A stretch of 64,000 nucleotides of DNA from Rebecca billardiae RCC1528 (GCA_965240325.2 OZ251250.1:496001-560000), one strand, 5' to 3'; numbered from the stretch's first letter, positions 31,593 to 43,240 are shown. Numbers and translations are program-made. Notes: a model not told the origin generated them from the sequence alone.

Positions 31593-32453
31593 TTCGAGTC
31601 CGGGCGCGGCCGCCGCTGCCGCGGGCGCTGCGAGGTTTGAGTCCGGGTCGGGCCTTCCCACGTCGCGCCGCCGCGCGAGAACCCGACGTAGGCCGCGATG
31701 ACGTCCCCGCGCGCGCGGCGCGTGGTGCGCCGAGCAAGAGCACGTGTACTGCCGCCCTCTGCCGCCGCTCGTCACCTCATCTCACCCGCGTTGCTCAGCA
31801 CGGGCGCCGTGCGACGCCGGCGACGTGACTCAGCTTGCACGCGCCGGATGTGAAGCTGCACCCAGAGGCCGAGCTGCGCTCTAGCCCCTCGTGCGCCCGG
31901 TGGGCAGCGTGCACATGGATGTTATGCGTTTTCCCTGCGCTCAGTGGTCTGTCTCGAGGCGTCTCTAGAGTGAGTTGTTGGCTCTGCTACACGACTGCGT
32001 TTGAATTGCGTGTGTCGACGCACTCTGTCATGCCCGTGCGTGGGCAGTGTACGTCCTCAGGTTGCGGGCGCACGCGCGCGCCTGGTCGCAGGAAGCACAG
32101 GCCTACCCGACACCAACGATTTTGGGTCCTGCACGGTCATCAGGTGGGTGCAGTGCACGTGCGTGCGCGGTGCGAGTTGCATCCAAGCCGCGACGCCTTT
32201 GCGCGCACTGCTCGCGTTGGCGGAGAGAGGCGAGGAGCGACCGCCGACGCGTACCCGGTGGCTACGTATGACCTTGGTCGACTACCAGGCTCGTCGCGTC
32301 CGCGCGCACGGGCCGTATTCGTCCGCACCGACGCTCGCGAGGTACGCTCGCAGCGGCACCGGGGGCACGGTGCCGCCCTTCAGGGGTTTGAGTCATAAGC
32401 CGCACCGGCAGGCGCCAACCGGTTTGCCGGCTTGCCGCTCAAGTCCTTGGGCG
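31593..32453. other. Boundary between repeat block and gene space
   Basis: No gene recognised. The frame of the next gene is open from 32001, but the ~150 residues before 32454 are low-quality and no homology to the family is visible there. Confidence 0.5.
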
Positions 32454-33323
32454 ATGGCGCCCGCCGCGCACGCCCTCCGCGCGTACAGAGTGGCGACGCC
32501 GGCTGCGGCGGGGCTGCCCGCGGGTGCGGCGACGGAGGTGCTCCTCCTCGCAGCGTCGTCCCTCCCGGCCAGGCGCCACGTCCTCTTCTTCCCCGGCGAC
32601 GCGCAGATGCGTCGAACCGAAATGGAAGCCGACGTGCGCCACGGCACGTTCGAATTTTCGCACCACTCGCTCGACGACACGCTCCCGCGGCTGCAGGCGG
32701 CGTTCGGCGCGGACGCGCACGTGTGGGCGGTGCGCCCGCTGCGCATGGTCTACCAGTTCGCGTGCTACCAGCAGTTCGCGCGCGTCAGCCTCATCGGCGC
32801 TGCGCAGTACGACGGCGGGACGGCGCGCGCGGCCGACGGCATCAGTGCGCTGCTGGAGGGCGCGCTCGCGCAGGCGAGCGGCGAGGGCGCGGTGGACGGC
32901 GCGGCGCGCGAGCTGCCGCTGGTGCTCGCGGGCTTCTCCAAGGGTTGCGTCGTGCTCAACCAGCTGCTCGCCGAGCTCGGCGCGGGCGCGGCGGGCGCGC
33001 GCGCGCTGTTCACGCGCGCCGAGGCGGCGCACTGGATCGACGGCGGCAACGGCTCGGAGCGCGGCGCGCTGTACGCCGAGGCGGGGGCGCTCGACGCGCT
33101 GGCGGAGGTCGCGGCGCGCACGCGCCTCGCCGTGCACGTGCACTCCTCGCCGTACATGCTCGACTCGCCCAAGGCGCCGTGGGTGCGCGCCGAGCGCGAC
33201 GCGCTAGTCTCGGGCCTCCGCGCGCGCGGCGTGGCAGTCCGGGCGCTCGACTATTTCGAGGACGAGGAGCCGAGCCTCGAGCGGCACTTCGAGGTGCTCG
33301 GCGCGCTGGACGTGGAGGGCTGA
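32454..33323 (+). CDS. C2orf69: C2orf69-family (UPF0565) protein
   Basis: 289 aa from ATG 32454, chosen because family similarity starts just after it. Diagnostic segments in order are HVLFFPGDAQ (about residue 42), VWAVRPLRM, FACYQQF, LVLAGFSKGCVVLNQLL (the nucleophile-elbow-like GFSKG), HWIDGGN, HVHSSPYMLDSP and PSLERHFEVL. Vertebrate C2orf69 is an alpha/beta-hydrolase-like protein associated with mitochondria, and the human gene is linked to a mitochondrial disease. The substrate is unknown. An N terminus rich in Ala/Arg with no acidic residues (APAAHALRAYRVATPAAAG) would suit a mitochondrial presequence. Length is slightly below the vertebrate protein. No intron is needed. Confidence 0.88.
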   Translation: MAPAAHALRAYRVATPAAAGLPAGAATEVLLLAASSLPARRHVLFFPGDAQMRRTEMEADVRHGTFEFSHHSLDDTLPRLQAAFGADAHVWAVRPLRMVYQFACYQQFARVSLIGAAQYDGGTARAADGISALLEGALAQASGEGAVDGAARELPLVLAGFSKGCVVLNQLLAELGAGAAGARALFTRAEAAHWIDGGNGSERGALYAEAGALDALAEVAARTRLAVHVHSSPYMLDSPKAPWVRAERDALVSGLRARGVAVRALDYFEDEEPSLERHFEVLGALDVEG

Positions 33324-33533
33324 TGGCGCCGGGGGGGTCTCTGAGTGGCATGCCCTGCGCACGTGTGAGGCTGTGAGCATGGTCCGCCTCCACCCCGTAC
33401 CCCGGGCGTACGGCAGTACGGGCGAGAAAAGGCCCGTGAGTCGGACGTCCACCACGTTGCCGCCGAAGCGGCACCCGTTCGTCGTCATCACGATGCCGGT
33501 TCGCGAATGAAGTGGTGATGAATTGCTGGCACC

Positions 33534-34385
33534 ATGGGCGCGGAGTGCGAGCGGCTGCCGCATGAGCTGCTGCAGCTCGTGGTGCTCGAGGCGCACCGGG
33601 CGGACTGGTCGGCGCTCGGCCGCCTCGGCGCGTGCTCCAAGCGCTGGGCCCGCGCGTGCGCCGAGGTGCGCGAGCTCTGCGCCGAGCACAGGTTTGATTC
33701 CCTCGCGCCGGACGTGTGCGCCGCGCTGCGCGCCGCGGACGCGGGCGCGCGGCCGGCCGACGGCGAGGGCGGGGCGTGGCAGGCGCCGTACGCGGCGCGC
33801 ACGTGGCTCGAGCGCACGCGCACGCTCCTCTCCGAGCGCGCGCTCGTGCGCTCGCACGGCCTCGAGCCGCTCTGGGCTGCGGATGCCGCCGAATCCTTGC
33901 CGCTTGCGCACGTGCTTCGGGTACGGCTGGCGCGCGTGCTCGCTGCGGCGACGGTCGAGGACGCGGGCGTGCTCGAGCGCGTGCGTGCGCAGATTCGCGA
34001 GCATCTGGAGGCGCACGCCGGCTCCGATGCCCTGAGCGCGCTGCGCTGGCGCCGCATGCGCCGCTGGGCCGCGGAGCTCGCGCCGACCGCGCCGCTGGGC
34101 GCGGGCAATGCGGGTAATGCGGGTAACCCCGGCAGCCCCGCCGTGCCCCCGGATCTCGTCAACGTGCTCGCGCTCGAGGTGTGCGACCTGCCACGGCTGC
34201 CGCGCTCGGCGGGGATCACCGCGCTCCTCCTCGCCGCCGTGCGCTCGCACGACCTCGAGCTCGCCTACGCCTCCCTGCTCAGGACGCAGCGGCCGCTGCT
34301 CAGCGACGCGCTCGCGTCCGCGCTCGACGCCGAGTTCCGCGCCACGTTTGACGCGGCGCTCAAGTACGGGCTTGAGAACCACTGA
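33534..34385 (+). CDS. F-box-like protein, unknown
   Basis: 283 aa from ATG 33534. The N terminus reads LPHELLQLVVLEAHRADWSA then LGRLGACSKRWARAC. This fits the F-box pattern (LPxELL...V...L..L...S+.W), which would recruit a target to an SCF ubiquitin ligase through Skp1. The remaining ~230 residues are helical, Ala/Arg/Leu-rich and match no substrate-binding repeat that I know. A short GNAGNAGNPG linker at about residue 190 derives from a 9-bp repeat. Only the F-box resemblance supports the call. It lies 210 bp downstream of the C2orf69 gene on the same strand. Confidence 0.5.
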   Translation: MGAECERLPHELLQLVVLEAHRADWSALGRLGACSKRWARACAEVRELCAEHRFDSLAPDVCAALRAADAGARPADGEGGAWQAPYAARTWLERTRTLLSERALVRSHGLEPLWAADAAESLPLAHVLRVRLARVLAAATVEDAGVLERVRAQIREHLEAHAGSDALSALRWRRMRRWAAELAPTAPLGAGNAGNAGNPGSPAVPPDLVNVLALEVCDLPRLPRSAGITALLLAAVRSHDLELAYASLLRTQRPLLSDALASALDAEFRATFDAALKYGLENH

Positions 34386-35728
34386 CGTGCGCGGGCCGCC
34401 CCGAGCGCGGGCGAGCTGCTGGTCGAGCAGCGTATGCGCTGACGGCTGAGGCCGCTCTCACAGCACCGAGCTGCTGACGATATGATTCATGATGCCGATC
34501 ATCGTCCGATTGGCGATTAAATATCGATTAGTGCGCTGTGCGGTCATACACTCATAAGTCATATAGCTTCATACGACATGCGATGACGACCGATCAGTCC
34601 GATGCCGATGATATGGTCATGCCTGCTGCTTATGCCTCATGAGTCATGGCAGCCATCTGCCAGAGTCATGACATGACCATCACGGTGTGATCGGCTAAGA
34701 GCAACGCGACCAACGCTGCGGGTGCCGGAGTGCGACTACGGACGCTGAGTGCCCGACGTGGCCCGGGCCCTGACCACTTGAGCTGGCGGCGTCGTGCCGG
34801 TGCGGCGTGCGGCGCTGGCGCCTGGCGGGCGGGCGCGGACCGTCTGCTTACCGAGAGCAAGGGCGGCAAGGGCTGTCAACTCCCAGTGGCGCCGAGTGGC
34901 GGAGGTTCCGGGCCCCTCAACTCGTGCGGCCTCGCGGCCGGGCAGCGGCTAAGCCCTCCGCTCACCGGCCCGGCCGCCCTGGAGGGCGCGTGGGGTGCGC
35001 ACGCCGCGGGCTCCTGCGGCCGCGGCAGCGGCCGCGGACACGGCGCGCGTGGTTGGTCGCCTGATAGGCAGCACGTAGTAGCCTCCCACGCCGCGCGCCG
35101 CGCTCGCCGGCGCCCCTCGCCGCGCCTCAGGCCAGCCCGCGCCCGCGCGCCGCACCAAGAGCCAGCCGTGGCCACGCGCCAGCCGCCGGCGCGCGCGCGG
35201 TGCGCGGTGCGATCGGCGCGGGTCGGGCGCGCGCCCGGGCCGAGGCTCACGTATGATGGGCGCGCGTCATGCCGCCTCGCGCCGCCGGCGCTGACGCCCG
35301 CATGGGTCGGCGCGCACGCGTTTTAGCCCGCCCCCCTCCGTCACATTCCTTTGATTGCGATGAGTGCGAACCGTGGGGGTTGGTCCGGTACGGTCCGGCT
35401 GCGGCGGCGGGCTAAACCGCTTCGATGAGTTCTGGCGGGCGGAGCTCTGCGAGGACACCGCTGCAGTTGCAAGCACCCCTTGCAGGTGGGCGCAGCCATC
35501 TCCCCGGCGGGCGCGCCGCGGCCCGGCCGCGACGGGGGCACAGCACGTGTGCAAGAATGTTCGGGGCGTGTGGCGGCAGTGCTGGTCAGGGCGGTCGACG
35601 CGGCACACGCGCCCGTGTGCCCGGCCCGGCCGCATCTGACGCGCCCGATCCGCTGCCGCCGCGCGTTGCCCCCCCCCCCTCCCCCCCGGCGCTGGCCGCA
35701 CGTTCGGTCTGCCCGGTGGCAGGGCACA
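34386..35728. other. Intergenic, no gene seen
   Basis: 34480-34680 is relatively AT-rich with overlapping 'catgatgccgat/catgac' words. The rest is GC-rich. Long frames (for example from 34730) are arginine/proline nonsense without domains. Confidence 0.5.
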
Positions 35729-36185
35729 ATGGCGAGCAACAAGATGATGCTCTTCCTGGCCGTGGTCGCGCTCGTGCTCGCGCTCGCCTCGGCGCTCCCC
35801 GTCGTGCAGGACGTCGAGCAGAAGGCGAAGGAGCTCGCAGGCAAGATGAACCATGGCGGGAACAACTACGGCCCGGGCGAGTGCCCGCTCTTCTACAAGG
35901 CCCCGTGCAGGCTCTACGTACGCGCGCCGTGCGCGTGCGCGCAGCGGCGTGCGGTGCACGGGAGGCCGTGCTGAAGCGACCGCACGCCGCGACCCACCTC
36001 GGCCGCACCCGTCTGCTGACCGGGCCTTTGCGCGGCCGTCTCTTCGGCGCCCACCTTCGCGTGCGCAGAACCAGGGATGGAACCGCGTGGGAGGGTTCCG
36101 CCAGCGGCTGCACGACCAGCTCTTGTGCCGCCCCCCGTTCGACTACTGCCCCGACTGGCTGCTGAACGATCGCGACGAGTCGTAA
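35729..36185 (+). CDS. Small secreted cysteine protein (2 exons)
   Basis: Exon 1 is 35729-35917 and exon 2 is 36069-36185; the 151-bp intron starts GTACGCGC and ends GTGCGCAG in phase 0. The product is 101 aa. Residues 1-22 form a clear signal peptide (MMLFLAVVALVLALASA). A charged helical segment follows (QDVEQKAKELAGKM), then a four-cysteine domain (C52, C60, C83, C90) rich in aromatic residues (GWNRVGGF, FDYCPDWLL). Without splicing the frame closes in the intron after 81 aa and loses the aromatic C-terminal half. The family is not recognised. The four cysteines could form two disulphides in a secreted or vesicular protein. Confidence 0.7.
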
Positions 36186-37159
36186 GCTCGACGCCAATGG
36201 TCCGCTGACCGAGCCTACGCTCCTGTACTGATGACGCCGCTACGATGGTGCTGTACGGGTGCCGGCATCGGGCGGTGCCACGCCGCCAGCGTTCGACGGA
36301 CAGTTTGGGCTCGGGCACCGCGAGCCGCGGCGTTGCTGCGTCGGGCGCCGCCTCGCCGCCACGGCTGTGGGCAGCGCCTGGGCATTGCGGGAAGGCCCAG
36401 CCTCGAGGCTCGAGCTGACGGCGCGCCGCCCGGCCCGCCGCAGTGCCGCGGGGAGCCGGCCCAGTAGGCAGGACGGCCTGCCGTGCCGCGGCGCTGTCGC
36501 TGACAGTTCCGAATTCATATCGCCGCAGCAGATCGGTCATCACTCATCAGAATAGATTCTGCGTATAGCAGTAGTCCGATTCGTCGCTGCTGCGCTGTGA
36601 ATGATGAGTGAGTCTGAATGTGATGCCTGATGGCCGCCACTGTTGACTGTAGTCTGAATACTATACTGGGCGGGCCAAAGAGGCACTGTAGCGTTACTGA
36701 CGGCCACGAGCGCGCGTCCTAGCGAGTGTTTAGAGCTGATTTCGGGCTGGATCATTAGTGCCCTCTGGAGGGGTCTGGGCCGGCCATGTAAAAAAATCTA
36801 AGGTGCACATACCCTGAATATAGGGCGTAACGGCTAGCTATATTTACTTATATTAGAATAATGAGCCTGAACTTATTGGAAACGGCATGTAACGGCCGTC
36901 CTATATGTGACATATAGACCATGTCGACCTCACTTTGATAGAGCATCTCAGCGAGATCGTTCTGAGTCCCCAGCAGCAGCAGGTCCGCCACCTCAAAGAT
37001 GTGCGGGTGCCTTTTCCGGCCACGTTCCACGAGATTTTCTTAAAACTGCACTAGCAACCGACGGCCAATCAACGCCCGGCCTGCACCAGGGGCGGTGGAG
37101 GGCATGAATAGGTTTTTGAGCAACCGCCGAGCCTGGTTGAGTCGCTCCGTTCCGGCTGA
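36186..37159. other. Intergenic, with gene-fragment trace
   Basis: No complete gene. On the minus strand 37021-36988 encodes RKRHPHIFEV. The same 'cggcacccgcacatctttga' word occurs at 39998 on the plus strand, so the two are fragments of a common repeat. 36780-36900 is AT-rich. Confidence 0.5.
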
Positions 37160-38828
37160 GCGCCGGTCGAACGGCCCCTCGCGGTTTGTCGAAGTCATGG
37201 ACGGAGCGGGGAGCTCCCGCCGGCCACCGCGCCGGAGCTCGTCACCGCCGCCACGCGGGGAGGACGATTGCGGAATGTCGGCGTCATCTGGCGCGGCATC
37301 AATATCGGAACCGGAGACCATGTCGTCGTGCAGTGGCTGCAGAAGAACGGCAGGCCTTCGGAGCGCGCCGGGCTCGCGCAGGTGCGCCGCGTCGTCAAGA
37401 AGTCGTCGCGGGGTCAGTGACCCTCATGGTAAAGTGGTTCTACTTCGTGGAGGACTTGCCTGGCAAGACGCGCACCGCAGACTACCACCCTGCGGAGGTC
37501 TACGAGCACGTCGGCAACTGGAAGGAGGAGGAGATCGAGGTCGAGACGGTGCATGGCAAGGTGATGGTGTGGAAGAACCTTGCGGAGTTCATCGCGCGCG
37601 GGGGCGCACTGGACTTCTTCGTGAATGCATGGACCGCGTTCAAGCGCCCGAGGTGCGCCGCCCCGCCCGCGATCCCTCCCTGCGCGCGCATACCCGCGGC
37701 GCGCCAACACCGCGTGTCGTCGTCCGCCCCGTCGTCTGTGATGCCAGGCAGGGCGAGTCCGAGCCGCAGCCGTTCAAGGCCAAGCGCAACGTGCTGCATG
37801 TGGCGAACATGAATCTGACCGAGCCACCCGAGGAGGTCATCGCGCAGCTCCCGACCGCCCGCATGCCATTCGAGTTCGGTGTCGGCCTGAAGGCCTGGAA
37901 GCAGCCGGACGGCGGCATCGTGCTGCCGACGACGACAGGGGCTGCGGAGGACGGGCAGCAGCGCGGCTACCCGCTGCGGCCGTGCTTGCTCGGGGAGGCG
38001 GACGAGCACGTGCTCGATCTCGGTACGATCGGATCCCGCTGCGCGCGCGCCGTGCCCGCTCCCCCCCGCCGCCCGTGTTGACGCGCGTCCTGCGCGCGTG
38101 CCCGCGCGCGCCGCGCAGGGCGCGATGAGATTGGCATCGCCGCGGACGCCGATCTGGTTGCGGCGTGCGTCGAGTCCGAGCGCCGTGTCGCGGGCTGCCT
38201 CGCCAGCAGTAAGGTGTATCGCCACGTCACCATCGTCGCCATCGAGCACGGCGCGAAGCTGTACCGCCCGCCGGCGGAGGCTGTGCACAACCTCGTCGCG
38301 CGGTACCGTGAGTTCCTGTGGCGGGAGCCGATGCACATTCGCGTCCGCCAGCAGCAGCAGGCGGCGATCTTCGATCGGCTGCTCACGCGCGTCGTCGCGC
38401 ACTGCCGAGGCTTGCACGCAGCCGAGCGCGCATCGGTCCAGGTCGATGCCACCGCGTACGATGCTGCCGTCATCGACCTCTTCGCCGAGGACCGCCTGGG
38501 CCGCTGGCTGCGCGGCCGGTACGAGCTCGAGCTCGCATCTCACGCGAGCTTGCCGCTCGCCCCCGGCTGGCCCTTCTTCTCGATCGCTCCGCTGAACGGC
38601 AACGCGTCGGACAACTACGCCGAGATCTTCTCTCCCGCCACGACGCTCGCCGAGAGCCCGCACCAGCTCGTCCTGTTCACCGACTTCCAGTCGGTCATCG
38701 GCCTGCGCTTCACCTGGCGTAAGTGGAAGGATGTCACAGCGACCGGCGGGACAATCATCGGCGGCTCGCCGCCGCCGACCGCGGGCTACCATCCGAATAG
38801 TGGGCGGGGATGTACGTACGGCTGGTAG
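37160..38828 (+). pseudogene. BAH-domain protein gene, apparent frameshift(s)
   Basis: A BAH (bromo-adjacent homology) domain is readable: GVIWRGINIGTGDHVVVQWL, GLAQVRRVVKK, then VKWFYFVEDLPGK, PAEVYEHVGNW, EIEVETVHGKVMVW. The first part lies in frame 2 (to about 37412) and the rest in frame 1; one extra G in the GGGG run at about 37414 would join them. Intron 1 (37653-37747, GTGCGC...GCCAG, phase 2) and intron 2 (38023-38118, GTACGA...GCGCAG, phase 1) then give an uninterrupted C-terminal region ending at 38826-38828 (…LHVANMNLTEPP…, VYRHVTIVAIEHGAKLYRPP…, LFTDFQSVIGLRFTW). BAH domains bind histone tails or mediate contacts in chromatin regulators; the C-terminal region is unrecognised. The start is unresolved: MDGAGSSRRPPRRSSS at 37198 is a plausible N terminus, but in another frame. 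Intact intron phases argue for a real gene with consensus errors, or a very young pseudogene. Confidence 0.6.
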
Positions 38829-41800
38829 GCATGACGTAGTCAGTCACGGCTCAGCACTCCAGTCGCACTATCCCGCATTGGCGCCATATTCGTTCGTGAT
38901 ACTCGTCAGTCTTATTCGTCGGATGAGGCCCGCGCTCGCGGGCCGCGCGGCGGCGCGGGCCGCGCGGGCTGCGCGGGCCCGACGCGTGCCACCGCCACCG
39001 GCCACTGTGGCAGCGCGCGGCGGCGCGGGCCGGATACGGTCGTGCCAGGCTCCGGTTCGGGCGGGCGGCCGGCTTAGACCCCCCTGCAAGCCCGGCGACG
39101 CCACTGCGGGTCACGCTCAGGGACGGCGGCAGAGCCGGCCCACTGACTGGTCTCGCCGCCCGCGGGTGCGCAACCGTGACCGTCAGTTCCGCGCGGGCAC
39201 CAGAACTGCGGAGCACGGCCGCGGCGGCGCGGCCGAGTCGCTGTTACTGGCTGCTCGCGATTGGGATGCAGCAGCTCTACCAGCGACCAGCCACTTGAAG
39301 CATGTACACACTCACCAAGCCTTGCCGCGCGGCAGTCACGTTTGCCCGCCACGCGTGGCCCGTGGCCGTGCCCGTGGGGCGACCGGCTCAGGCAGCGCAG
39401 CGGGGCGGCTCGCGCTCCCTGACTGTCGTTGCGAGCTAGCACTTCTGTGGTCTCCCTGCTTCCTCTCGAGACCTTGCCCGCTCCTTCAGACGTGCTCGCG
39501 CAGCACCCGTGTCGCGAAAGCTCTCGGGCTCGCGCTTGGATGGCGCATCGCATTCGTGTCGGCTGCCCGCGTGCAGTACAGCCCACGCGAGGCGCAGCCA
39601 CGGCCCCTTGTCGAGAGGCTCAGATACCCCTGGGATGGCCCAACGACCCCGCTGCCGCCGCGGCCACGGCGGGCGCGCGCCAACGCTCGCCTCCCCGAGT
39701 CGCCGCCCCGGCAGCCGGGGCGCGGCGGCCCCGGGCCGCCCGCAACCAGACCGGGCTCAGAACGCGTATTACCGGTTTGGCGGCCGTAGGTAGAGGGCCC
39801 ACCCCTTGCCCTCGCGAGTCCAGGATTTGATGCAAGACCGCCAGACCAAGGGCCGTGGCCAGACGAGAGGATAGGGATTTCGTGCAAGACGGCGCCTAGT
39901 CGTGAGGAGCCTTGATTGAAGAAAAAGTTTAGTCAGTCGACTGACTAAACTCATCTCCCCTACAAATGTTCAGGAGATCAAGGCTAGAAGCGTCCAGAAA
40001 CGGCACCCGCACATCTTTGAGGTGAACATGCGATATAGGCTGTGTACTGGCAGGCTGTCAAATATGTAGTTTCCTGGAAGCCACTGGTCGTTACATACCC
40101 ACCGTGTATATAGCCGCCATGCTGATGAATACAGTCTCGCCTGATCTCGAGCTGCGAGATACGTTTTCAGACTGTGTATACGGCCACGCGTACGGCATAT
40201 TGCAGACATGATGGACCCAAAGCACCGGCCCCACGTCCTCAGCCTGGGAGTGCTCTCGGTCATAGTCAAGGTTTAAAGTCACCCGAGCCAACCGCCACCG
40301 CTCCCTGGCCGAGACCTACGAGGCAGGTCAAATCTGTCGTCGTCGCAGTGCGGCACAGTGCCGAGCATGCGATTCGGCAGCAAACGCCTGCTCCAGGCGG
40401 TGGCTGGCGTCTCTGCACCAAACCAGGCTGGATGGGATCGGTCCATATAGGTACGCCCTACCCTGTTCCGCGCTATTTCTGGGCTTTGGGGCGGATATTC
40501 GGCCTACAGAGGCTGATCCGGCGTTGTTCGGCGCTCCTGGCTGGCTGCGCGGAGCCCAACGGCAAGCGCCGGCGTGTGCAAGGCGTCAAGATTGAGACGG
40601 TCTCTGACGCTCCCGCCGGTCTTGGGCGCACCAGGGTGCATGGGGGCCCATCTGCATCTGCTTCTGCAGGCATGAGCGTCACAGGGGCGCGCTTGCAGGC
40701 ACGGTCCAGTGCTAGTCGGACCTGTCGAATGAGCCAACCGCTGCCTGCGAGCACGTCCGCGACGTCCTGAGAGGCAAATGGGAGGCGTCCCGACGCCATC
40801 AGCGGGCACACGTGACCCATACCCAACGTGCTGACCATCGCAAGTGCCACGGCAGGTGCAAACACGGGCCCTACGAGCGGAAGATGGCAGTTGCGGGCTC
40901 CGCGGAGGTGTTGCGCGCGAGCTCGCGCCGGTCTGCTGACGGCGATTCCGGCGCAGTAGGGCAGGTTAGGCGAGTTGACCATGCACATACATACCTAGAC
41001 ACCTGCTCCGAGCACCGATCTCACCACTCCGAGTTGATCATGACCCACACCGAGCGGTAGCGTGAGAGGCGCACGCAGCGCGCCAATTCAAGCCGGCCGA
41101 CGCGCGCCGCGCACGGCGCAAGGTGGCCAAGAAGCGGGTGGTGAGCCGCTGGTGGCGCAAAGGCACGGGTCAGTAGCGCCCACCAGCGTCACGCGCGCGC
41201 GCACCCGAGACCATCTCGGCGTCTCAGAGGTCGCGAGCGCGCGGCGGTCCACTGCCTCCGGCCGCTCGTCTGGAGCGGAACCGAGCTCTGCTGCTGAGCG
41301 CCCGAAGGCGTCGGAGCTCGATTTTCGAGCGGGGTCCGAGAAAAAGGCTCCGCGCCACCCTAAAAGCCCGAGGGCGGAGCGAAAATGCGCCGCGGCTTTG
41401 ATTTTCTTTTTTAAATGGGCGGTTTGGCCCCCCTATGACTGTACCGTCAGGGCTCAGGGGGGCCCTCACTTACTCACTTAGCACGGGGGCTCACTCTAAC
41501 TAGTAACTTGCATCCGATGCGGACCGGTACGCGGTCCGACGTATCTGCTGAATCATCATGATGTCGAATGCTGACGGTGTCGTACTATACTCCGTACTCA
41601 GACAGCAGCAGAGTGAGCAGTAGTCTGTGCCACTAGTGTCTGAGTGACACGGACTGACAGAGGGTGTCCGAGTGCCGCTGCAGTCGGTCCGGGACTTGGC
41701 TAATGAATGGCCGTTGTGAGTTCAATAGCTTCACTTACTTACACTCGTGGCCGCTCCGCGCGGGGCAGGCCGGCGCGCGCCCGGCGGCGCGTCACCGAGT

Positions 41801-42350
41801 GACCGCGGCGCGGGCACCGTGTCCGTGATGATTGACTGGTCTGCCTCCGAGTGACGATGCGCATTATACTCGCGCCCGAATTAGTAATTATACTAATTAC
41901 GGCCCGAGCGGGCCGAGACTAATCGCCGCCCCCGCGGAGTGAAGTGACTGCATGCTTCGGGCCAGTCAGCATGATAGTTCCAGTGGAATCGCGGGCCTGA
42001 CGCTCGTCCGGCGCGCCCTCTGACTACTGTATATCAACTTGATATGCTGGCACGCACAAGACAATTATCGTCAGCACGAGCGACTGCTGCTACTATATGG
42101 TCGTCTGCTACTACTCATACGATAAGTACAGGCATAGTCATCATATTCTCTAGCTGCTTATTACTACTCATACTATATATATATATATTATTGCCGATGA
42201 TGACTCATACTAGCTAGTCATAGTACGTCCGACGACGATTGACGACGCCGGCCTGCGCTCAGCGCTGGCGCCGGCGGTCGCCAGCAGCCGCCAGCAGGTC
42301 GTCAGCGACTCAGCGAGTTCATCCGGTCGTCGTCATCGGACCGACTCTTC
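38829..42350. other. Repeat-rich intergenic stretch, no intact gene
   Basis: 38830-39800 is GC-rich with arginine/alanine shadow frames. 39960-40270 and 40280-41060 are of milder composition, like the LINE-like region at 11.6-13.5 kb, and may be decayed element pieces (shared KRHPHIFEV word at 39998). 41270-41470 has several G-runs and A-runs. 41830-42240 is AT-rich with 'tactactcata' words. A 26-bp palindrome is listed separately. Confidence 0.5.
39926..39951. repeat. 26-bp perfect palindrome
   Basis: AGTTTAGTCAGTC followed immediately by its reverse complement, with no spacer. It is flanked by 'gaaaa' and 'catctcccc'. Confidence 0.9.
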
Positions 42351-42352
42351 TG

Positions 42353-42353
<1 letters not shown>

Positions 42354-42409
<56 letters not shown>

Positions 42410-42598
42410 AGTATTAGTATTAGTATTAGTATTAGTATTAGTATTAGTATTAGTATTAGTATTAGTATTAGTATTAGTATTAGTATTAGTATTAGTATTA
42501 GTATTAGTATTAGTATTAGTATTAGTATTAGTATTAGTATTAGTATTAGTATTAGTATTAGTATTAGTATTAGTATTAGTATTATTATTATTATTAAT
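42354..42598. repeat. (TA)n, then (TATTAG)n hexamer array, then (ATT)n
   Basis: About 50 bp of TA is followed from about 42404 by some 30 perfect TATTAG units to about 42583, then a few ATT units. Open frames spanning it (IS and NT dipeptides) are artefacts of the repeat. Confidence 0.9.
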
Positions 42599-42772
42599 AT
42601 ATTCCGGATCGATCGCTGCGGCGGCGCGCATGCAGTGCCGCGCTGCGCTCTCGGGACCATCGGGCCACTCGGTTGAGAGTGCCGGATGGGCGGATGGCAG
42701 CCGACGTCAGACTGTCACGTCAGACGCGCGGACCGGCTGAGGCAGGCGTCAGAGTGAGAGTCGTCGTTGCTC

Positions 42773-43240
42773 TCAGCTGCTCGGCGGCAAGGGGCCCTCC
42801 TCAATCTCGGGCCGCGGCTCGTCATCCAGCAGCGCGTCGAGGAGGCGGAGCGCGGCCACCTTGTCCTGCCGCGCGTTGTACTCGGTGCAGCTCGCCGAGT
42901 GCGTGCAGAGCACGCAGCCGTTGGCGCAGCCGCACGCGCGCACGTGCGCGCGCGCGGCCTCGAGCAGCGCGGGCAATCTCGCGTGGATCTCGGCGCTCAC
43001 GCCCGAGCCGCCGCGCGCCTTGTCGTAGAAGAGCAGCCGGCGCGGCACGCGGCCGTACCGCTGCGGGCACTCCACGCCCACCTCGGCCACGTCACAGCCG
43101 AGCGAGACCGGCAGCAGCGCGACCACCGCGTGCGCGGCCGCGTGGATGCCGTCGCGAAGCGCGTCCGCAGCGCACGCGCCGGGGCGGGCGCCGCCGGCTG
43201 GCTGCTCGTGCGGCGCGGCGTCGCTGGCAGGGTGCACGGC

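Noticed and set aside
32001-32453. N-terminal extension of the C2orf69-family protein
   Set aside because: It starts without ATG, has shadow-frame composition and is not needed for the family's length.
42302-42676. Open frames of ISISIS and NTNTNT over the hexamer array
   Set aside because: Pure microsatellite translation.
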